DNA of 64,000 nt from Marivita sp. (GCF_020055675.1 NZ_JAIPUS010000006.1:1-64000), one strand, 5' to 3'; positions 42,754 to 53,809 are shown, counted from the first letter of the stretch. Made by a program: numbers and translations. Notes: generated from the letters alone by a model not told the origin.

Positions 42754-43497
42754 ATGTCAGACACAGAACCTCAACGCACCCTCCTGCTCACCGGCGCAAG
42801 CCGGGGCATCGGCCATGCCACCGTCAAGAAATTCGCCGCCGAAGGGTGGCGCGTGATCAGCTGCTCGCGACAGGCCTTTTCCCCCGAATGTCCGTGGCCC
42901 GGGGGCGAGCGGAATCATATCCAGGTCGATCTGGGCGATCCGCAACAAACCATGGATGCAATCGAGGTCGTGAAGAACCGGCTGGATGGCGGACGGCTCG
43001 ATGCGCTTGTAAACAATGCCGGAACGTCCCCGAAAGGCCCCGATGGCGAACGGCTCAACACGCTGGACACCGACCTGCGCGACTGGGGCAAGGTGTTTCA
43101 CGTCAATTTCTTCGCCTCCGTGGTGCTCGGCCGTGGCTTGAAGGACGAATTGGCCCGCGCCAACGGCTCAATCGTGAACGTGACCTCCATCGCCGGGGCC
43201 CGCGTGCACCCTTTTGCCGGGGCCGCCTATGCAACCTCCAAGGCCGCGCTGGCCGCGTTGACGCGGGAAATGGCGCATGATTTCGGGCCCATGGGGGTGC
43301 GCGTGAACGCGATTGCGCCGGGCGAGGTGGAAACCAGCATCCTGAGCGAGGGCACAGACAAGATCGTCGAGACGTTGCCGATGCGGCGCTTGGGCCAACC
43401 GCAGGAAGTGGCGGACGTGATCTATTTCCTGTGTTCCGGGCAAAGCGGCTATGTCACCGGCACCGAGATCGAGGTGAATGGCGGCCAGCATGTCTGA
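42754..43497 (+). CDS. Short-chain dehydrogenase/reductase, 247 aa
   Basis: The Rossmann motif TGASRGIGHATVKKFAAEGW is near residue 13, NNAG near residue 85, the serine in NVTSIAGA and the Tyr/Lys pair in YATSKAA. The C-terminal YVTGTEIEVNGG fits the classical SDR family. GGTGAG four bases upstream sets the start; the frame is open to 42502 but the extension is low-complexity basic sequence. The substrate is unknown. It is convergent with lpdA. Confidence 0.88.
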   Translation: MSDTEPQRTLLLTGASRGIGHATVKKFAAEGWRVISCSRQAFSPECPWPGGERNHIQVDLGDPQQTMDAIEVVKNRLDGGRLDALVNNAGTSPKGPDGERLNTLDTDLRDWGKVFHVNFFASVVLGRGLKDELARANGSIVNVTSIAGARVHPFAGAAYATSKAALAALTREMAHDFGPMGVRVNAIAPGEVETSILSEGTDKIVETLPMRRLGQPQEVADVIYFLCSGQSGYVTGTEIEVNGGQHV

Positions 43498-43540
43498 CGA
43501 CCCCGACGATTGTGCGTATGACTGATCTTTGGCCGCCACG

Positions 43541-44932
<1,392 letters not shown>

Positions 44933-45032
44933 GGCCTGCTGTCCTCCCTCAAGGTCAAGTCTGGCAGAAAGCGTAGGCCAATGCGTCAAGGCTCACAATG
45001 GGCAGTTGGCAATAGGACCGAACCGGACCGAA

Positions 45033-45050
45033 TGTTTCGCGCGCGAAACA
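45033..45050. promoter_or_regulatory. 18-bp perfect palindrome between holC and lpdA
   Basis: TGTTTCGCGCGCGAAACA is a perfect palindrome 49 bases after the holC stop and 100 bases before lpdA. Its half-sites resemble parS (TGTTTCACGTGAAACA), but the centre is two bases longer. It could be an operator or a hairpin; there is no T-run after it. Confidence 0.6.
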
Positions 45051-45072
45051 ATGGGTCAGCCAACGTTACCCA

Positions 45073-45087
45073 TTAACCTTATGTTAA
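45073..45087. promoter_or_regulatory. CtrA-type box TTAA-N7-TTAA
   Basis: TTAACCTTATGTTAA matches the CtrA consensus TTAA-N7-TTAA exactly. It lies between holC and lpdA, 22 bases from the 18-bp palindrome and 141 bases from the lpdA start. CtrA is present in most Rhodobacterales; regulation of lpdA by it is only inferred from position. Confidence 0.5.
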
Positions 45088-45098
45088 TAAAGCAAATT

Positions 45099-45557
45099 TC
45101 AGGCCTCTGCCTTCTTTTCCCAGCGCCCCGATTCCTCGGACCAGTATTGCGCGGAACAGCCGGCGCCGGTCAGGTTGCGCCATTGCCCGCGCGCGGCTTC
45201 AACCGCGGCGCTGTCATTGCCGTCGAAAAGCACACAGACACGCTCCAGGGCCTGAACCTCGCCAGCGGTTACCCCGGCCCCGTCCACCGTCATCAGGCAG
45301 TGCGGGGTATTTGCCGCCTCTGCGGCCACCGTGAGCAACACCGGCTGGGCCGCGTCATGCGGCCCGCCGGCCAGGCCATGCGGCAGGAACCCGTCCTCGG
45401 GTCCCATCCACAACGCCTGGTCGAGCCACTTCATGCGCTCCATGTCGATGCCCCGCACCGCAACACGCCAGCCCGCGCCCATCGCCTTGCCCAAAAGCAT
45501 GGGCAAGGTGACCTCGAGCGGCTTGCGCGTCAGGTGGTAAAAAAAGGCCGCTCCCAT
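45099..45557 (-). CDS. holC: DNA polymerase III chi subunit
   Basis: The 152-aa protein (GAAFFYHLTRKPLEVTLPMLLGKAMGAGWRVAVRG, MKWLDQALWMGPEDGFLPHGLAGGPHDAAQPVLLT, in pieces) matches HolC, which links the clamp loader to SSB at the replication fork. The order holC after pepA on the same strand, three bases apart, is a common proteobacterial arrangement and supports the call. Confidence 0.93.
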   Translation of the reverse strand: MGAAFFYHLTRKPLEVTLPMLLGKAMGAGWRVAVRGIDMERMKWLDQALWMGPEDGFLPHGLAGGPHDAAQPVLLTVAAEAANTPHCLMTVDGAGVTAGEVQALERVCVLFDGNDSAAVEAARGQWRNLTGAGCSAQYWSEESGRWEKKAEA

Positions 45558-45560
45558 GGA

Positions 45561-47036
45561 TCACTCCCGTGGCTCGAAGCGGTCCGAGATCAGACGGTCA
45601 AGCGCCCGCACGCCCCATCCCGTGGCTCCCTTGGGTGACATGTCCAGGTCGCTTTTGACTTGCGCCACACCTGCAATGTCAAGGTGGATCCAGGGTGTGT
45701 CATCCGCCACGAAGCGTTTGAGGAATTGCGCCGCAGTGATCGATCCCGCAGGACGGCCACCGACATTCTTCATGTCCGCCTTGGCCGATTTCAGCATGTC
45801 GTCATAGGCTTTACCCAATGGCATCCGCCACGCGCCCTCGGTTTCGGTTTTCGCGGCCTTGAGGAACGCATCCGCCAAGCCGTCCTCATTTGCATAAACG
45901 GCGGCATTCTCGTGCCCAAGCGCGATGATGCAGGCGCCGGTCAACGTGGCAAGGTCGATCATTGCGGCAGGTTTTTCGGCTTGCTGTGCGTGCCACATAA
46001 CGTCTGCAAGCACCAAACGCCCTTCGGCATCGGTGTTGATCACCTCGATCGTGTCACCCTTCATGGAGGTGACCACGTCGCCGGGCCGCACCGCGTTGCC
46101 GGAGGGCATGTTCTCGACCAGCCCGACAAGACCCACGACATTCGCTTTGGCCTTTCGCTTGGCGACCGCATGCATCACGCCCGCCACGACACCTGCGCCC
46201 CCCATGTCCATCGTCATGTCTTCCATTCCGCCTGCCGGTTTGAGCGAAATGCCCCCGGTGTCGAAGACCACCCCCTTGCCGACCAGCGCCAGGGGTGCAT
46301 CCGCCTTGGCGCCGCCGTTCCACCGCATGATGACAACCTTGGTCGGGCTGTCGGACCCTTGGCCGACGCAAAGCAGCGCACCCATGCCCAAATCGGCCAG
46401 TTCCTTTTCCTCGAGCACCTCGACCTCGACGCCGAGATCGCCAAGCGCCTGCAAGCGATTTGCAAATTCGGTCGTCGTCAACACATTGGCCGGCTCGTTC
46501 ACAAGGTCCCGCGTAAAGTGAACCCCCTCTGCCACGGCAAGCCGCGGGGCCCAGGCGGCCTCGGCCTCTTCGGGCTTGGCGCACATGACCCTGGCTGCAC
46601 CCACCGGCTCAGCTTGCCGGGACTTGTGATCGTCGAACCCGTAGCTGCGCAAGGCCAGGCCCAGCGCGATTTCCTCGGGGTGGCGCGTGCCTTCGACCAA
46701 CACGGTCAGTTCGGCGCTGCCAGCGGCCACGGCCAGGGCCGCGCCGGCCTTGCGCGCCAGATCGGCAGTGGGACGGCGCGACAGCTTGACCATGTCGACC
46801 GCCTCGGCTGCGACACCGGCGGGCCAGCCCAGTGACATCACCTTTCCTTCTTCGAGTTTTTCCCACGCCTCGGAGGTGGTGGCACGGGCTATTGCTGTCT
46901 TGGTCAGACGGTTGAGCCTCCGGGCGCCCGCCGTCAGCTTCAGATCGGGGGTGATGCAGACCGCGATCCGCCCCGTGACTGTGTCGAGGGCATCGAGTTC
47001 GACAGGTTGGAAGGTCAATGCGCGAAGTTCCGCCAT
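45561..47036 (-). CDS. pepA: Leucyl aminopeptidase
   Basis: The 491-aa M17 peptidase has the metal-binding core VGKGVVFDTGGISLKPAGGMEDMTMDMGG and the signature NTDAEGRLVLADV, which bind two metal ions. The first third is the variable N-domain. GGAG six bases before this ATG favours it over the one four codons upstream. It is divergent from lptF, an arrangement common in proteobacteria. It releases N-terminal residues from peptides in the cytosol. Confidence 0.94.
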   Translation of the reverse strand: MAELRALTFQPVELDALDTVTGRIAVCITPDLKLTAGARRLNRLTKTAIARATTSEAWEKLEEGKVMSLGWPAGVAAEAVDMVKLSRRPTADLARKAGAALAVAAGSAELTVLVEGTRHPEEIALGLALRSYGFDDHKSRQAEPVGAARVMCAKPEEAEAAWAPRLAVAEGVHFTRDLVNEPANVLTTTEFANRLQALGDLGVEVEVLEEKELADLGMGALLCVGQGSDSPTKVVIMRWNGGAKADAPLALVGKGVVFDTGGISLKPAGGMEDMTMDMGGAGVVAGVMHAVAKRKAKANVVGLVGLVENMPSGNAVRPGDVVTSMKGDTIEVINTDAEGRLVLADVMWHAQQAEKPAAMIDLATLTGACIIALGHENAAVYANEDGLADAFLKAAKTETEGAWRMPLGKAYDDMLKSAKADMKNVGGRPAGSITAAQFLKRFVADDTPWIHLDIAGVAQVKSDLDMSPKGATGWGVRALDRLISDRFEPRE

Positions 47037-47167
47037 GTTCTGCTCCATAAGCTATGATCGGCATAGGGGTAGCGCCCGTGCGCGCGGTTGACCAGAGCCC
47101 GGTTTTCCCGCAAACCCTTGGGACGGGGGCAATGCGCCCCACTCTGTGTCGTGTGAGGGGGGCGGAC

Positions 47168-48301
47168 GTGCCAAGATTCGACAGATATATGCTGTCGCAA
47201 CTCATGGTCCTGTTTGGATTCTTCTCGCTTGTTCTGGTCGCAGTCTACTGGGTGAACCGGGCCGTGATCCTGTTCGACCGGCTGATCGCCGATGGTCACT
47301 CGGCCGGCGTTTTTCTTGAATTCACGGCCCTCAGCCTGCCCAGCGTCATCGCGCTGGTGCTGCCGATGGCGTCTTTCGCCGCCGCGGTTTACGTGACCAA
47401 CCGGCTGATGGGCGATTCCGAGCTGACGGTGGTTCAGGCCACCGGCTACAGCCCATGGCGACTGGCGCGTCCGGTGTTATGGTTCGGTGTGATCGTCGCG
47501 CTGATGATGTCGGCGCTGACACATGTCCTGGTCCCTGCCTCGGTGGCACAGTTGAAAGAGCGCGAGGTCGAGATTTCGGGCTCGGTCAGCGCGCGCCTGC
47601 TGCGCGAGGGCGCGTTCCTGCACCCCGGCCCCGGCGTGACCTTTTTCATCAGCGACATCACCCCCGAGGGGGAATTGCGCGACGTCTTCCTGTCGGACCG
47701 GCGTCAGGACGACCGCGAGGTGACCTATACCGCCGAAAGCGCCTATGTCGTCCAGGGCGAGACAGGTCCGCGTCTGGTCATGGTCAGCGGTCTGGCGCAG
47801 ACGCTGCGGCAGGACACGCGAACGATGTCCACCACGGTGTTTCAGGATTTCACTCATGATATCAGCACATTGATCGTGCAAAACCCAGGCGGAACCCTGC
47901 GTCCCCGGCACCTGTCCACGCTGGACATGCTGACCCGGCCCGAGGAGATGGCAAAAGAGGTCGGGGCCTCCGTTTCGCGCATCCTCGAAGAAGTGCACGG
48001 CCGCTTTCAGCAGGCGCTCCTGGGCATGGTGGCGGCGCTGATCGGGTTTGCCACATTGCTGACCGGCAGTTTCAGCCGCTTCGGGGTCGGCAAGCAGATC
48101 GTGGTGGCGATTTTCCTGCTGGTGGTGATCAAGCTGGTGGAAAGCGCGGTCACGGATCCGGCGCGCAACAACGCCGCCTTGTGGCCGCTGGTCTACCTGC
48201 CCTCGGTGGTTGGACTCGCCATTGCGGGCGCTGTCTTGCATCTTGCGGCGCGGCCGTTTCGACCATCGCGGCGCAGACGGGCGGAGGGGATGCCGGCATG
48301 A
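47168..48301 (+). CDS. lptF: LPS export permease LptF
   Basis: The 377-aa YjgP/YjgQ protein starts VPRFDRYMLSQLMVLFGFFSLVLVAVYWVNRAVILF from a GTG preceded by GAGGGGG. That fits the family better than a frame 38 codons longer. Three N-terminal helices, a periplasmic jellyroll (EGAFLHPGPGVTFFISDITPEG) and three C-terminal helices are visible. LptF with LptG forms the inner-membrane part of the LptB2FG transporter. Its stop overlaps the lptG start (ATGA). Confidence 0.95.
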   Translation: MPRFDRYMLSQLMVLFGFFSLVLVAVYWVNRAVILFDRLIADGHSAGVFLEFTALSLPSVIALVLPMASFAAAVYVTNRLMGDSELTVVQATGYSPWRLARPVLWFGVIVALMMSALTHVLVPASVAQLKEREVEISGSVSARLLREGAFLHPGPGVTFFISDITPEGELRDVFLSDRRQDDREVTYTAESAYVVQGETGPRLVMVSGLAQTLRQDTRTMSTTVFQDFTHDISTLIVQNPGGTLRPRHLSTLDMLTRPEEMAKEVGASVSRILEEVHGRFQQALLGMVAALIGFATLLTGSFSRFGVGKQIVVAIFLLVVIKLVESAVTDPARNNAALWPLVYLPSVVGLAIAGAVLHLAARPFRPSRRRRAEGMPA

Positions 48302-49392
48302 CGCTTCATTTTTACTTCGCGCGCCGTTTCCTTTGGACGTTTCTGGGCATTTTCGGTGTCTTCTTCCTGTTCCAGGTGCTGTTGGACCTTGTTGAACAGA
48401 TCCGCCGATTTGATAGTTCGGTCAGCTTTGGCGAGGTGATGCGGCTGACTTTGCTGAACACCCCTGACGGCATGTATCAGATCCTGCCACTGGTGATGAT
48501 CCTCTCGTCCATCGCGTTGTTCGTGTCGCTTGCCCGGTCATCGGAGCTGGTCGTGACCCGTGCAGCCGGGCGATCCGGGCTGACCGCGCTTGTCGGGCCG
48601 CTGGTGGTCGCAGCAATCATCGGCACGCTGGCCGTTGCCATGGGCAACCCGATCGTGGCCGCAACCTCCAAGGCATATTCCGACTTGCGCGAAACCTACC
48701 GCAGTGGCGGAACATCGGCGCTGTCGATCGGGGCCGAGGGGCTTTGGTTGCGCCAATCCGATCCACGCGGGCAGACGGTGATCCGTGCAGCGCGGGCCAA
48801 TCCCAACGGAACGGTGCTGTATGACGTGATGTTCGTCGCCTATGCCGAAGGGGGCGGTCCGGTGCGCCGGATCGAAGCCGAACAAGCCATGCTGGACAGC
48901 GGCGAATGGCGGCTGCGCGACGCCAAGGTCTGGCCGTTGATCGCGGGGGTGAATCCCGAGACCAATTCGGAACGGCATCCGACACTGACCGTGCCATCAA
49001 CCCTGACCGAGGACAGCATCAAGGACCGGTTCGGACAGCCTTCGGCGATTTCGGTCTGGGAATTGCGCGGCTTCATCACCGATCTGGAGAATGCGGGCTT
49101 TTCCGCGCGCCGCCACGCGGTCTGGCTCCAGATGGAAATGGCGCGGCCTGTTTTCCTGGTGGCGATGGTGCTGATCGGCGCGGCCTTCACCATGCGACAC
49201 AGCCGCATGGGCGGTACCGGGATCGCGGTTCTGTCGGCAGTTCTTCTCGGCTTTTCATTGTATTATGTCCGAAACTTCGCTCAGATACTCGGAGAGAACG
49301 GGCAGTTGAATGTGCAGGCGGCGGCCTGGGTTCCGCCGCTTGCGTCGATCCTTCTTGCGCTGGGTCTGATCCTGCACCGGGAGGACGGCTGA
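48298..49392 (+). CDS. lptG: LPS export permease LptG
   Basis: The 364-aa protein (MTLHFYFARRFLWTFLGIFGVFFLFQVLLDLVEQIRRF, in pieces) has the LptG-type six-helix layout with periplasmic domain and the late VFLVAMVLIGAAFTMRHSR helix. It forms the permease with LptF. The start overlaps lptF by four bases and its stop overlaps lptD by one (TGATG). The lptB ATPase gene is not in the window. Confidence 0.95.
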   Translation: MTLHFYFARRFLWTFLGIFGVFFLFQVLLDLVEQIRRFDSSVSFGEVMRLTLLNTPDGMYQILPLVMILSSIALFVSLARSSELVVTRAAGRSGLTALVGPLVVAAIIGTLAVAMGNPIVAATSKAYSDLRETYRSGGTSALSIGAEGLWLRQSDPRGQTVIRAARANPNGTVLYDVMFVAYAEGGGPVRRIEAEQAMLDSGEWRLRDAKVWPLIAGVNPETNSERHPTLTVPSTLTEDSIKDRFGQPSAISVWELRGFITDLENAGFSARRHAVWLQMEMARPVFLVAMVLIGAAFTMRHSRMGGTGIAVLSAVLLGFSLYYVRNFAQILGENGQLNVQAAAWVPPLASILLALGLILHREDG

Positions 49393-51545
49393 TGCTGCGC
49401 GCAGCCATTGCCGGTGTGTCTTTGGCGCTGATGGTCAGCACCGCGACGGCGCGGGCGCAGACCGACGATGCCGTTCTGCTGGCGGATCAGGTTCTGGTGC
49501 AACAGGGCGGCGACACCCTGATCGCCACCGGCAATGTCGAGGCGCTGTATGACGGCACGCGCATGACAGCCGGCACCCTGGTCTATGATCGCACAAACGA
49601 CACTCTCGAAATTCAGGGCCCTATCCGTATCACCCAGCCCAATGGCGATGTCCTGACCGCCACGCAGGCCGAACTGGACGAGGGCTTTCGCAATGGTCTG
49701 CTGGAAAGCGCGCGCTTCGTGCTGGACGACCAATTGCAGATCGCTTCGGCCCGAGCGGCAAGGGTCGATGGACGATATACCGCCATGAGCCAGATCGCCG
49801 CCACGTCCTGTCAGGTCTGCTCTGGCAAGGACCCTCTCTGGGCGATCCGGGCCAGCCGCGTCGTGCATGATGCCAAGGAACGGCAACTCTATTTCGACGA
49901 CGCGCAATTGCGCGTGCTGGGGGTGCCGGTGTTCTACATCCCCCGGATGCGCCTGCCGGATCCGACGCTGGATCGTGCGCGCGGTTTCCTGATACCGGAA
50001 TTGAAAACCTCGACGCTGCTGGGCTTCGGGATCAAGCTGCCATACTTCATTCCCATCGGCGATCACGCCGACCTGACGTTGACGCCCTACCTTTCGCCGA
50101 TCACCCGCACGCTCGAGATGCGCTACAGGCAGGCATTCCGCCGGGGCGACATCACGGTCAACGGTGCGGTCAGCCGCGACAACCTTGATCGCGAGAAATT
50201 GCGCGGACATCTGTTTGCCGAGGGCGCGTTTCGCCTTCCCCGGGATTACCGGCTGACCTTCGACATCGAAGCGGTGAGCGACGATGCCTACCTCAACGAC
50301 TACAGCAGCGATTTCAAGAAGGACCGGCTGGACAGCGCCCTGACCCTGACACGCACAAGGCGGGACCGGTTCTTTTCATTGGGCCTGATCCATTACGAAA
50401 GCCTGACGGATGGTGAGAACAACGCGACCCAGCCAACGATCATTGGCGATTTGCGCTACAACCGGCGCTATTTCCCATCGCGAATTGGCGGTGAAGTGCG
50501 GCTTGGCGTCCAGGTGCACGGGCATTACCGCTATTCCGACACCGATATCGACGGACCCGATGCCGATACCGTCGTCGATGGCCGCGACGTGGCGCGCGCC
50601 AACCTGGATCTGAGCTGGCGCAATCGCTGGACCTTGCCCGGCGGGGTCCGCGCCGGCGCGCTGGCGCAGCTTTGGCTGGACCATTTCGAGGTTGATCAGG
50701 ACGTGAGTGCCGAAGGCAGCTATACGCAGGCCACCCCCGGCGCATCGGTGGAATTGCGCTGGCCGCTCGTCAGGCAGACGCAGAGCGGCGGCCGCGCCCT
50801 GCTTGAGCCTGTCGCCCAGATCGGCTGGGTCGGCGGCGACCGGCTGGCCCTGCCCAACGACGAAAGCACCCGCGTCGAATTCGACGAGGGCAACCTGCTG
50901 TCGCTGTCGCGCTTTCCCGCGCCCGACCGTCGCGAACGCGGCCTTGCCGGCGCGGCCGGTCTGCGCTGGATGCAGCAGGACCCGGACGGTTGGCGCGCGG
51001 CGTTGACCCTCGGCCGTGTCTGGCGCGACGAGACCGACAGCGCCTTTTCCCGCTCTTCTGGGCAGGACAGCACGGCGTCGGATTGGCTGGTCGCGGGACA
51101 ATTCGCCCATCGCAACGGGTTGAACCTCCTGGCGCGCGGGTTGTACGACACGGGCGAGACCCGCTTTTCCAAGGCGGAAATGCGCGGCAATATCACTCGG
51201 GACGATTATTCACTGAATGCGTCCTACATCCTGCTGACCACCGACGCCAAGGAAGACCGCAAGGATGCGCAATCGCAATGGGTTCTGAATGGCCGCTATG
51301 ACATCGACCGGCACTGGACCGCGACCGGCAACACCCGCTACGATATCGCCGAGGAACAGTTCCTCAAAGCGGGGCTGGGCGCGGAATATCGCAACGAATG
51401 CGTCGTGGTGGACTTTTCGGTCTCGCGGAACTTTGCCTCTTCCACTAACCTTGAACCATCTACCGATTTCGGCCTGACCGTCGCGCTGACAGGGTTCAGC
51501 ACCGGCGGCAGCGGCAAGGAGTACCGCCGTTCATGCAGCTATTGA
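49392..51545 (+). CDS. lptD: LPS assembly outer-membrane protein LptD
   Basis: After a signal peptide (MLRAAIAGVSLALMVSTATARAQ) the 717-aa protein has the periplasmic OstA/LptA-like domain (LADQVLVQQGGDTLIATGNVEALYDG, in pieces) and then a long beta-barrel region ending in C-terminal strands with a cysteine near the end (EYRRSCSY). It inserts LPS into the outer leaflet with LptE. The last 13 bases overlap the surA start. Cysteines at ATSCQVC and near the C-terminus could form the disulfides known in LptD. Confidence 0.95.
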   Translation: MLRAAIAGVSLALMVSTATARAQTDDAVLLADQVLVQQGGDTLIATGNVEALYDGTRMTAGTLVYDRTNDTLEIQGPIRITQPNGDVLTATQAELDEGFRNGLLESARFVLDDQLQIASARAARVDGRYTAMSQIAATSCQVCSGKDPLWAIRASRVVHDAKERQLYFDDAQLRVLGVPVFYIPRMRLPDPTLDRARGFLIPELKTSTLLGFGIKLPYFIPIGDHADLTLTPYLSPITRTLEMRYRQAFRRGDITVNGAVSRDNLDREKLRGHLFAEGAFRLPRDYRLTFDIEAVSDDAYLNDYSSDFKKDRLDSALTLTRTRRDRFFSLGLIHYESLTDGENNATQPTIIGDLRYNRRYFPSRIGGEVRLGVQVHGHYRYSDTDIDGPDADTVVDGRDVARANLDLSWRNRWTLPGGVRAGALAQLWLDHFEVDQDVSAEGSYTQATPGASVELRWPLVRQTQSGGRALLEPVAQIGWVGGDRLALPNDESTRVEFDEGNLLSLSRFPAPDRRERGLAGAAGLRWMQQDPDGWRAALTLGRVWRDETDSAFSRSSGQDSTASDWLVAGQFAHRNGLNLLARGLYDTGETRFSKAEMRGNITRDDYSLNASYILLTTDAKEDRKDAQSQWVLNGRYDIDRHWTATGNTRYDIAEEQFLKAGLGAEYRNECVVVDFSVSRNFASSTNLEPSTDFGLTVALTGFSTGGSGKEYRRSCSY

Positions 51546-52762
51546 GCCCTTCCCTCCGCAAACTTGGCGCGCTGGCGCTTGGCGTGGCACTGGCCTTTGC
51601 GCCCGCCACCGTGTCGGCGCAAAACCTGTTCGAGCCCGTGCTGCGCGTCAATGACAGCGTGATCACGTTCTACGAACTGCAACAGCGTGAACGGATGCTG
51701 TCGGTGCTGAACGCGCCGGGCAATCCGGCGGAACTGGCGCGGGAACAGTTGATCGACGACCGGTTGCGCCTTCAGGCGGCCCGTTCCGCGGGGATCGTGC
51801 CGTCTTCGGAAGAAGTCCTCGACGGGATGAGCGAATTCGCCGGCCGCGCCAATCTGAGCCGCGAGGAATTCATCGCTTCGCTCGACAGCAGCGGTGTCGC
51901 CACCGAGACCTTCCGCGACTTTGTCCGCGCGGGTCTGAGCTGGCGGTTGCTGGTACAGGCGCGCTTTGCCGGACGCGTCAACGTGTCCGAGGACGAGATC
52001 GACCGGGCGCTTGGCGCGTCAGGCGGATCGAGCGTGCGGGTCCTGCTGTCCGAACTCATCATGCCCGCCCCGCCGCAGGAGGCCGAGGCGGTGCGCGACC
52101 GTGCCGAACGAATCAGCCAGACAACATCCGAGGCCGAGTTCTCCGCACAGGCACGGCGCTACTCCGCGACCGCAAGCCGCGACGCCGGGGGGCGTTTGCC
52201 TTGGCAGAACCTTGAGGATTTGCCGCCGGTCCTGCGTCCACTCGTGCTGGCGCTGGCACCGGGAGAGGTGACTGATCCGATCCCGATTTCCAACGCGGTG
52301 GCGCTGTTCCAGCTGCGTGGCCTCGAAGAGACCGGCTATACCCCGCCGACCTATGCCGCGATAGAATACGCCGCCTATTACCTGCCCGGAGGTCGAAGCC
52401 AGGAGACACTGGCGCAGGCCCGCGTTCTGGAAAGCCGGGTCGATCGCTGCGATGATCTTTATGGCGTGGCAAAGGGACAGCCCGAAGACGTACTGGAACG
52501 GAACGCCATGCCACCTTCCGAAATTCCCACAGATGTCGCCTTCGAGTTGTCCAAGCTCGACCCCGGCGAAGTGTCCACCGCGCTCACGCGCTCGAATGGG
52601 CAGACGCTCATGTTCCTGATGCTCTGCGGGCGCACGGCCGAGATGAACGAGGACGTCGATCGCGAACAGTTCGCGATGGGGCTGCGCAACCAGCGGCTCG
52701 ATTCGCTGTCCCAAAGCTACCTGTCCCAATTGCGCGCCGACGCCCGCATCATCGCGCCATGA
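51533..52762 (+). CDS. surA: Periplasmic chaperone/peptidyl-prolyl isomerase SurA
   Basis: The 409-aa protein has a signal peptide (LGALALGVALAFAPATVSAQ) and the SurA N-domain (VLRVNDSVITFYELQQRERML). One parvulin-like domain follows (VRVLLSELIMPAPPQEAEAV... RRYSATASRDAGGRLPWQNLEDLPPVLRPLV). It assists folding of outer-membrane proteins including LptD, encoded just upstream with a 13-base overlap. The second isomerase domain of E. coli SurA is not obvious, and the C-terminal third is divergent. Confidence 0.9.
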   Translation: MQLLSPSLRKLGALALGVALAFAPATVSAQNLFEPVLRVNDSVITFYELQQRERMLSVLNAPGNPAELAREQLIDDRLRLQAARSAGIVPSSEEVLDGMSEFAGRANLSREEFIASLDSSGVATETFRDFVRAGLSWRLLVQARFAGRVNVSEDEIDRALGASGGSSVRVLLSELIMPAPPQEAEAVRDRAERISQTTSEAEFSAQARRYSATASRDAGGRLPWQNLEDLPPVLRPLVLALAPGEVTDPIPISNAVALFQLRGLEETGYTPPTYAAIEYAAYYLPGGRSQETLAQARVLESRVDRCDDLYGVAKGQPEDVLERNAMPPSEIPTDVAFELSKLDPGEVSTALTRSNGQTLMFLMLCGRTAEMNEDVDREQFAMGLRNQRLDSLSQSYLSQLRADARIIAP

Positions 52763-53727
52763 CACCTGCTCCCATTGCCCTGACCATAGGCGAGCCCGCC
52801 GGGATCGGACCCGAACTTGCCGTGGCGGCCTGGGACGCGATCGGCGGTGAGGTGCCGTTTTTCCTGATCGGGGATCCGGCGCATCTGCCGGACGGCACGA
52901 GATGGACCGAGATTGTCGCTCCGGACGAGGTTGCAACCTGCGGCGCGGCCCTGCCGGTTCTGCCGCAGTCCTTCGATGGCCCGCGCAGCCCCGGCCAAGC
53001 ACAGCCTGCACATGCCAAGGGTGTGATTGCGGCGATCGAGCGCGCGGTCGCACTTGCCGCCTGTGGCACTGCGGGTGGTGTGTGCACCCTGCCAATTCAC
53101 AAACAGGCGCTGCAGGAGGGGGCCGGGTTCGGGTTTCCCGGCCATACCGAATTTCTGGCCCATCTGTGCGACAGCTCCGACGTGGTGATGATGCTGGCCG
53201 GTCCCGACCTGCGGGTGGTTCCCGTCACCATCCATATTCCACTGGATGAGGTAAAGCAGGCGCTGACGGCCGATCTGCTGGACGCGCGCATCCGCACCAC
53301 CCACAGGGCCTTGAAAACGCAATTCGGACTCGCGGCACCGCGGCTCGCCGTGGCCGGTTTGAACCCCCATGCCGGCGAAGGCGGGCGCATGGGGCGCGAA
53401 GAGATCGACATCATCGCGCCGGTGCTGGACCGGTTGCGCGCCGAAGGCATGACGATTGCAGGTCCTTTGTCGGCGGACACAATGTTCCACGCAGCGGCAC
53501 GAGACGGGTATGACGCGGCGATCTGCATGTATCACGATCAGGCGCTCATCCCGATCAAGACGCTGGATTTCGACCGGGGCGTCAACATAACGCTGGGACT
53601 GCCAATTGTGCGCACCTCGCCCGATCACGGCACCGCCTTCGACATCGCGGGCACCGGTCGGGCCAACCCGTCATCGACCATCGAGGCGCTCCGCATGGCC
53701 TGGCGGTTGGCGGGCACGGCGTCCTGA
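52759..53727 (+). CDS. pdxA: 4-hydroxythreonine-4-phosphate dehydrogenase
   Basis: The 322-aa protein opens with PIALTIGEPAGIGPELAV and has the metal-binding histidines in PGHTEFLAH and MYHDQALIPIKTLDFDRGVNITLGLP. It makes 3-amino-1-hydroxyacetone phosphate for pyridoxal phosphate synthesis. Its start overlaps the surA stop by four bases (ATGA). The order surA-pdxA-rsmA is conserved from alpha- to gammaproteobacteria. Confidence 0.95.
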   Translation: MTPAPIALTIGEPAGIGPELAVAAWDAIGGEVPFFLIGDPAHLPDGTRWTEIVAPDEVATCGAALPVLPQSFDGPRSPGQAQPAHAKGVIAAIERAVALAACGTAGGVCTLPIHKQALQEGAGFGFPGHTEFLAHLCDSSDVVMMLAGPDLRVVPVTIHIPLDEVKQALTADLLDARIRTTHRALKTQFGLAAPRLAVAGLNPHAGEGGRMGREEIDIIAPVLDRLRAEGMTIAGPLSADTMFHAAARDGYDAAICMYHDQALIPIKTLDFDRGVNITLGLPIVRTSPDHGTAFDIAGTGRANPSSTIEALRMAWRLAGTAS

Positions 53728-53809
53728 CCACGGCACGACTGGAGAGGACAGTTCTTGCATATTTGGAAAGTGAAGACGCAGGCGATCTGCCCGTTGCACC
53801 GAGAGCGCC

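Noticed and set aside
45033-45050. parS centromere site
   Set aside because: The half-sites resemble parS, but the centre is two bases longer than the 16-bp consensus, and no par genes are in the window.
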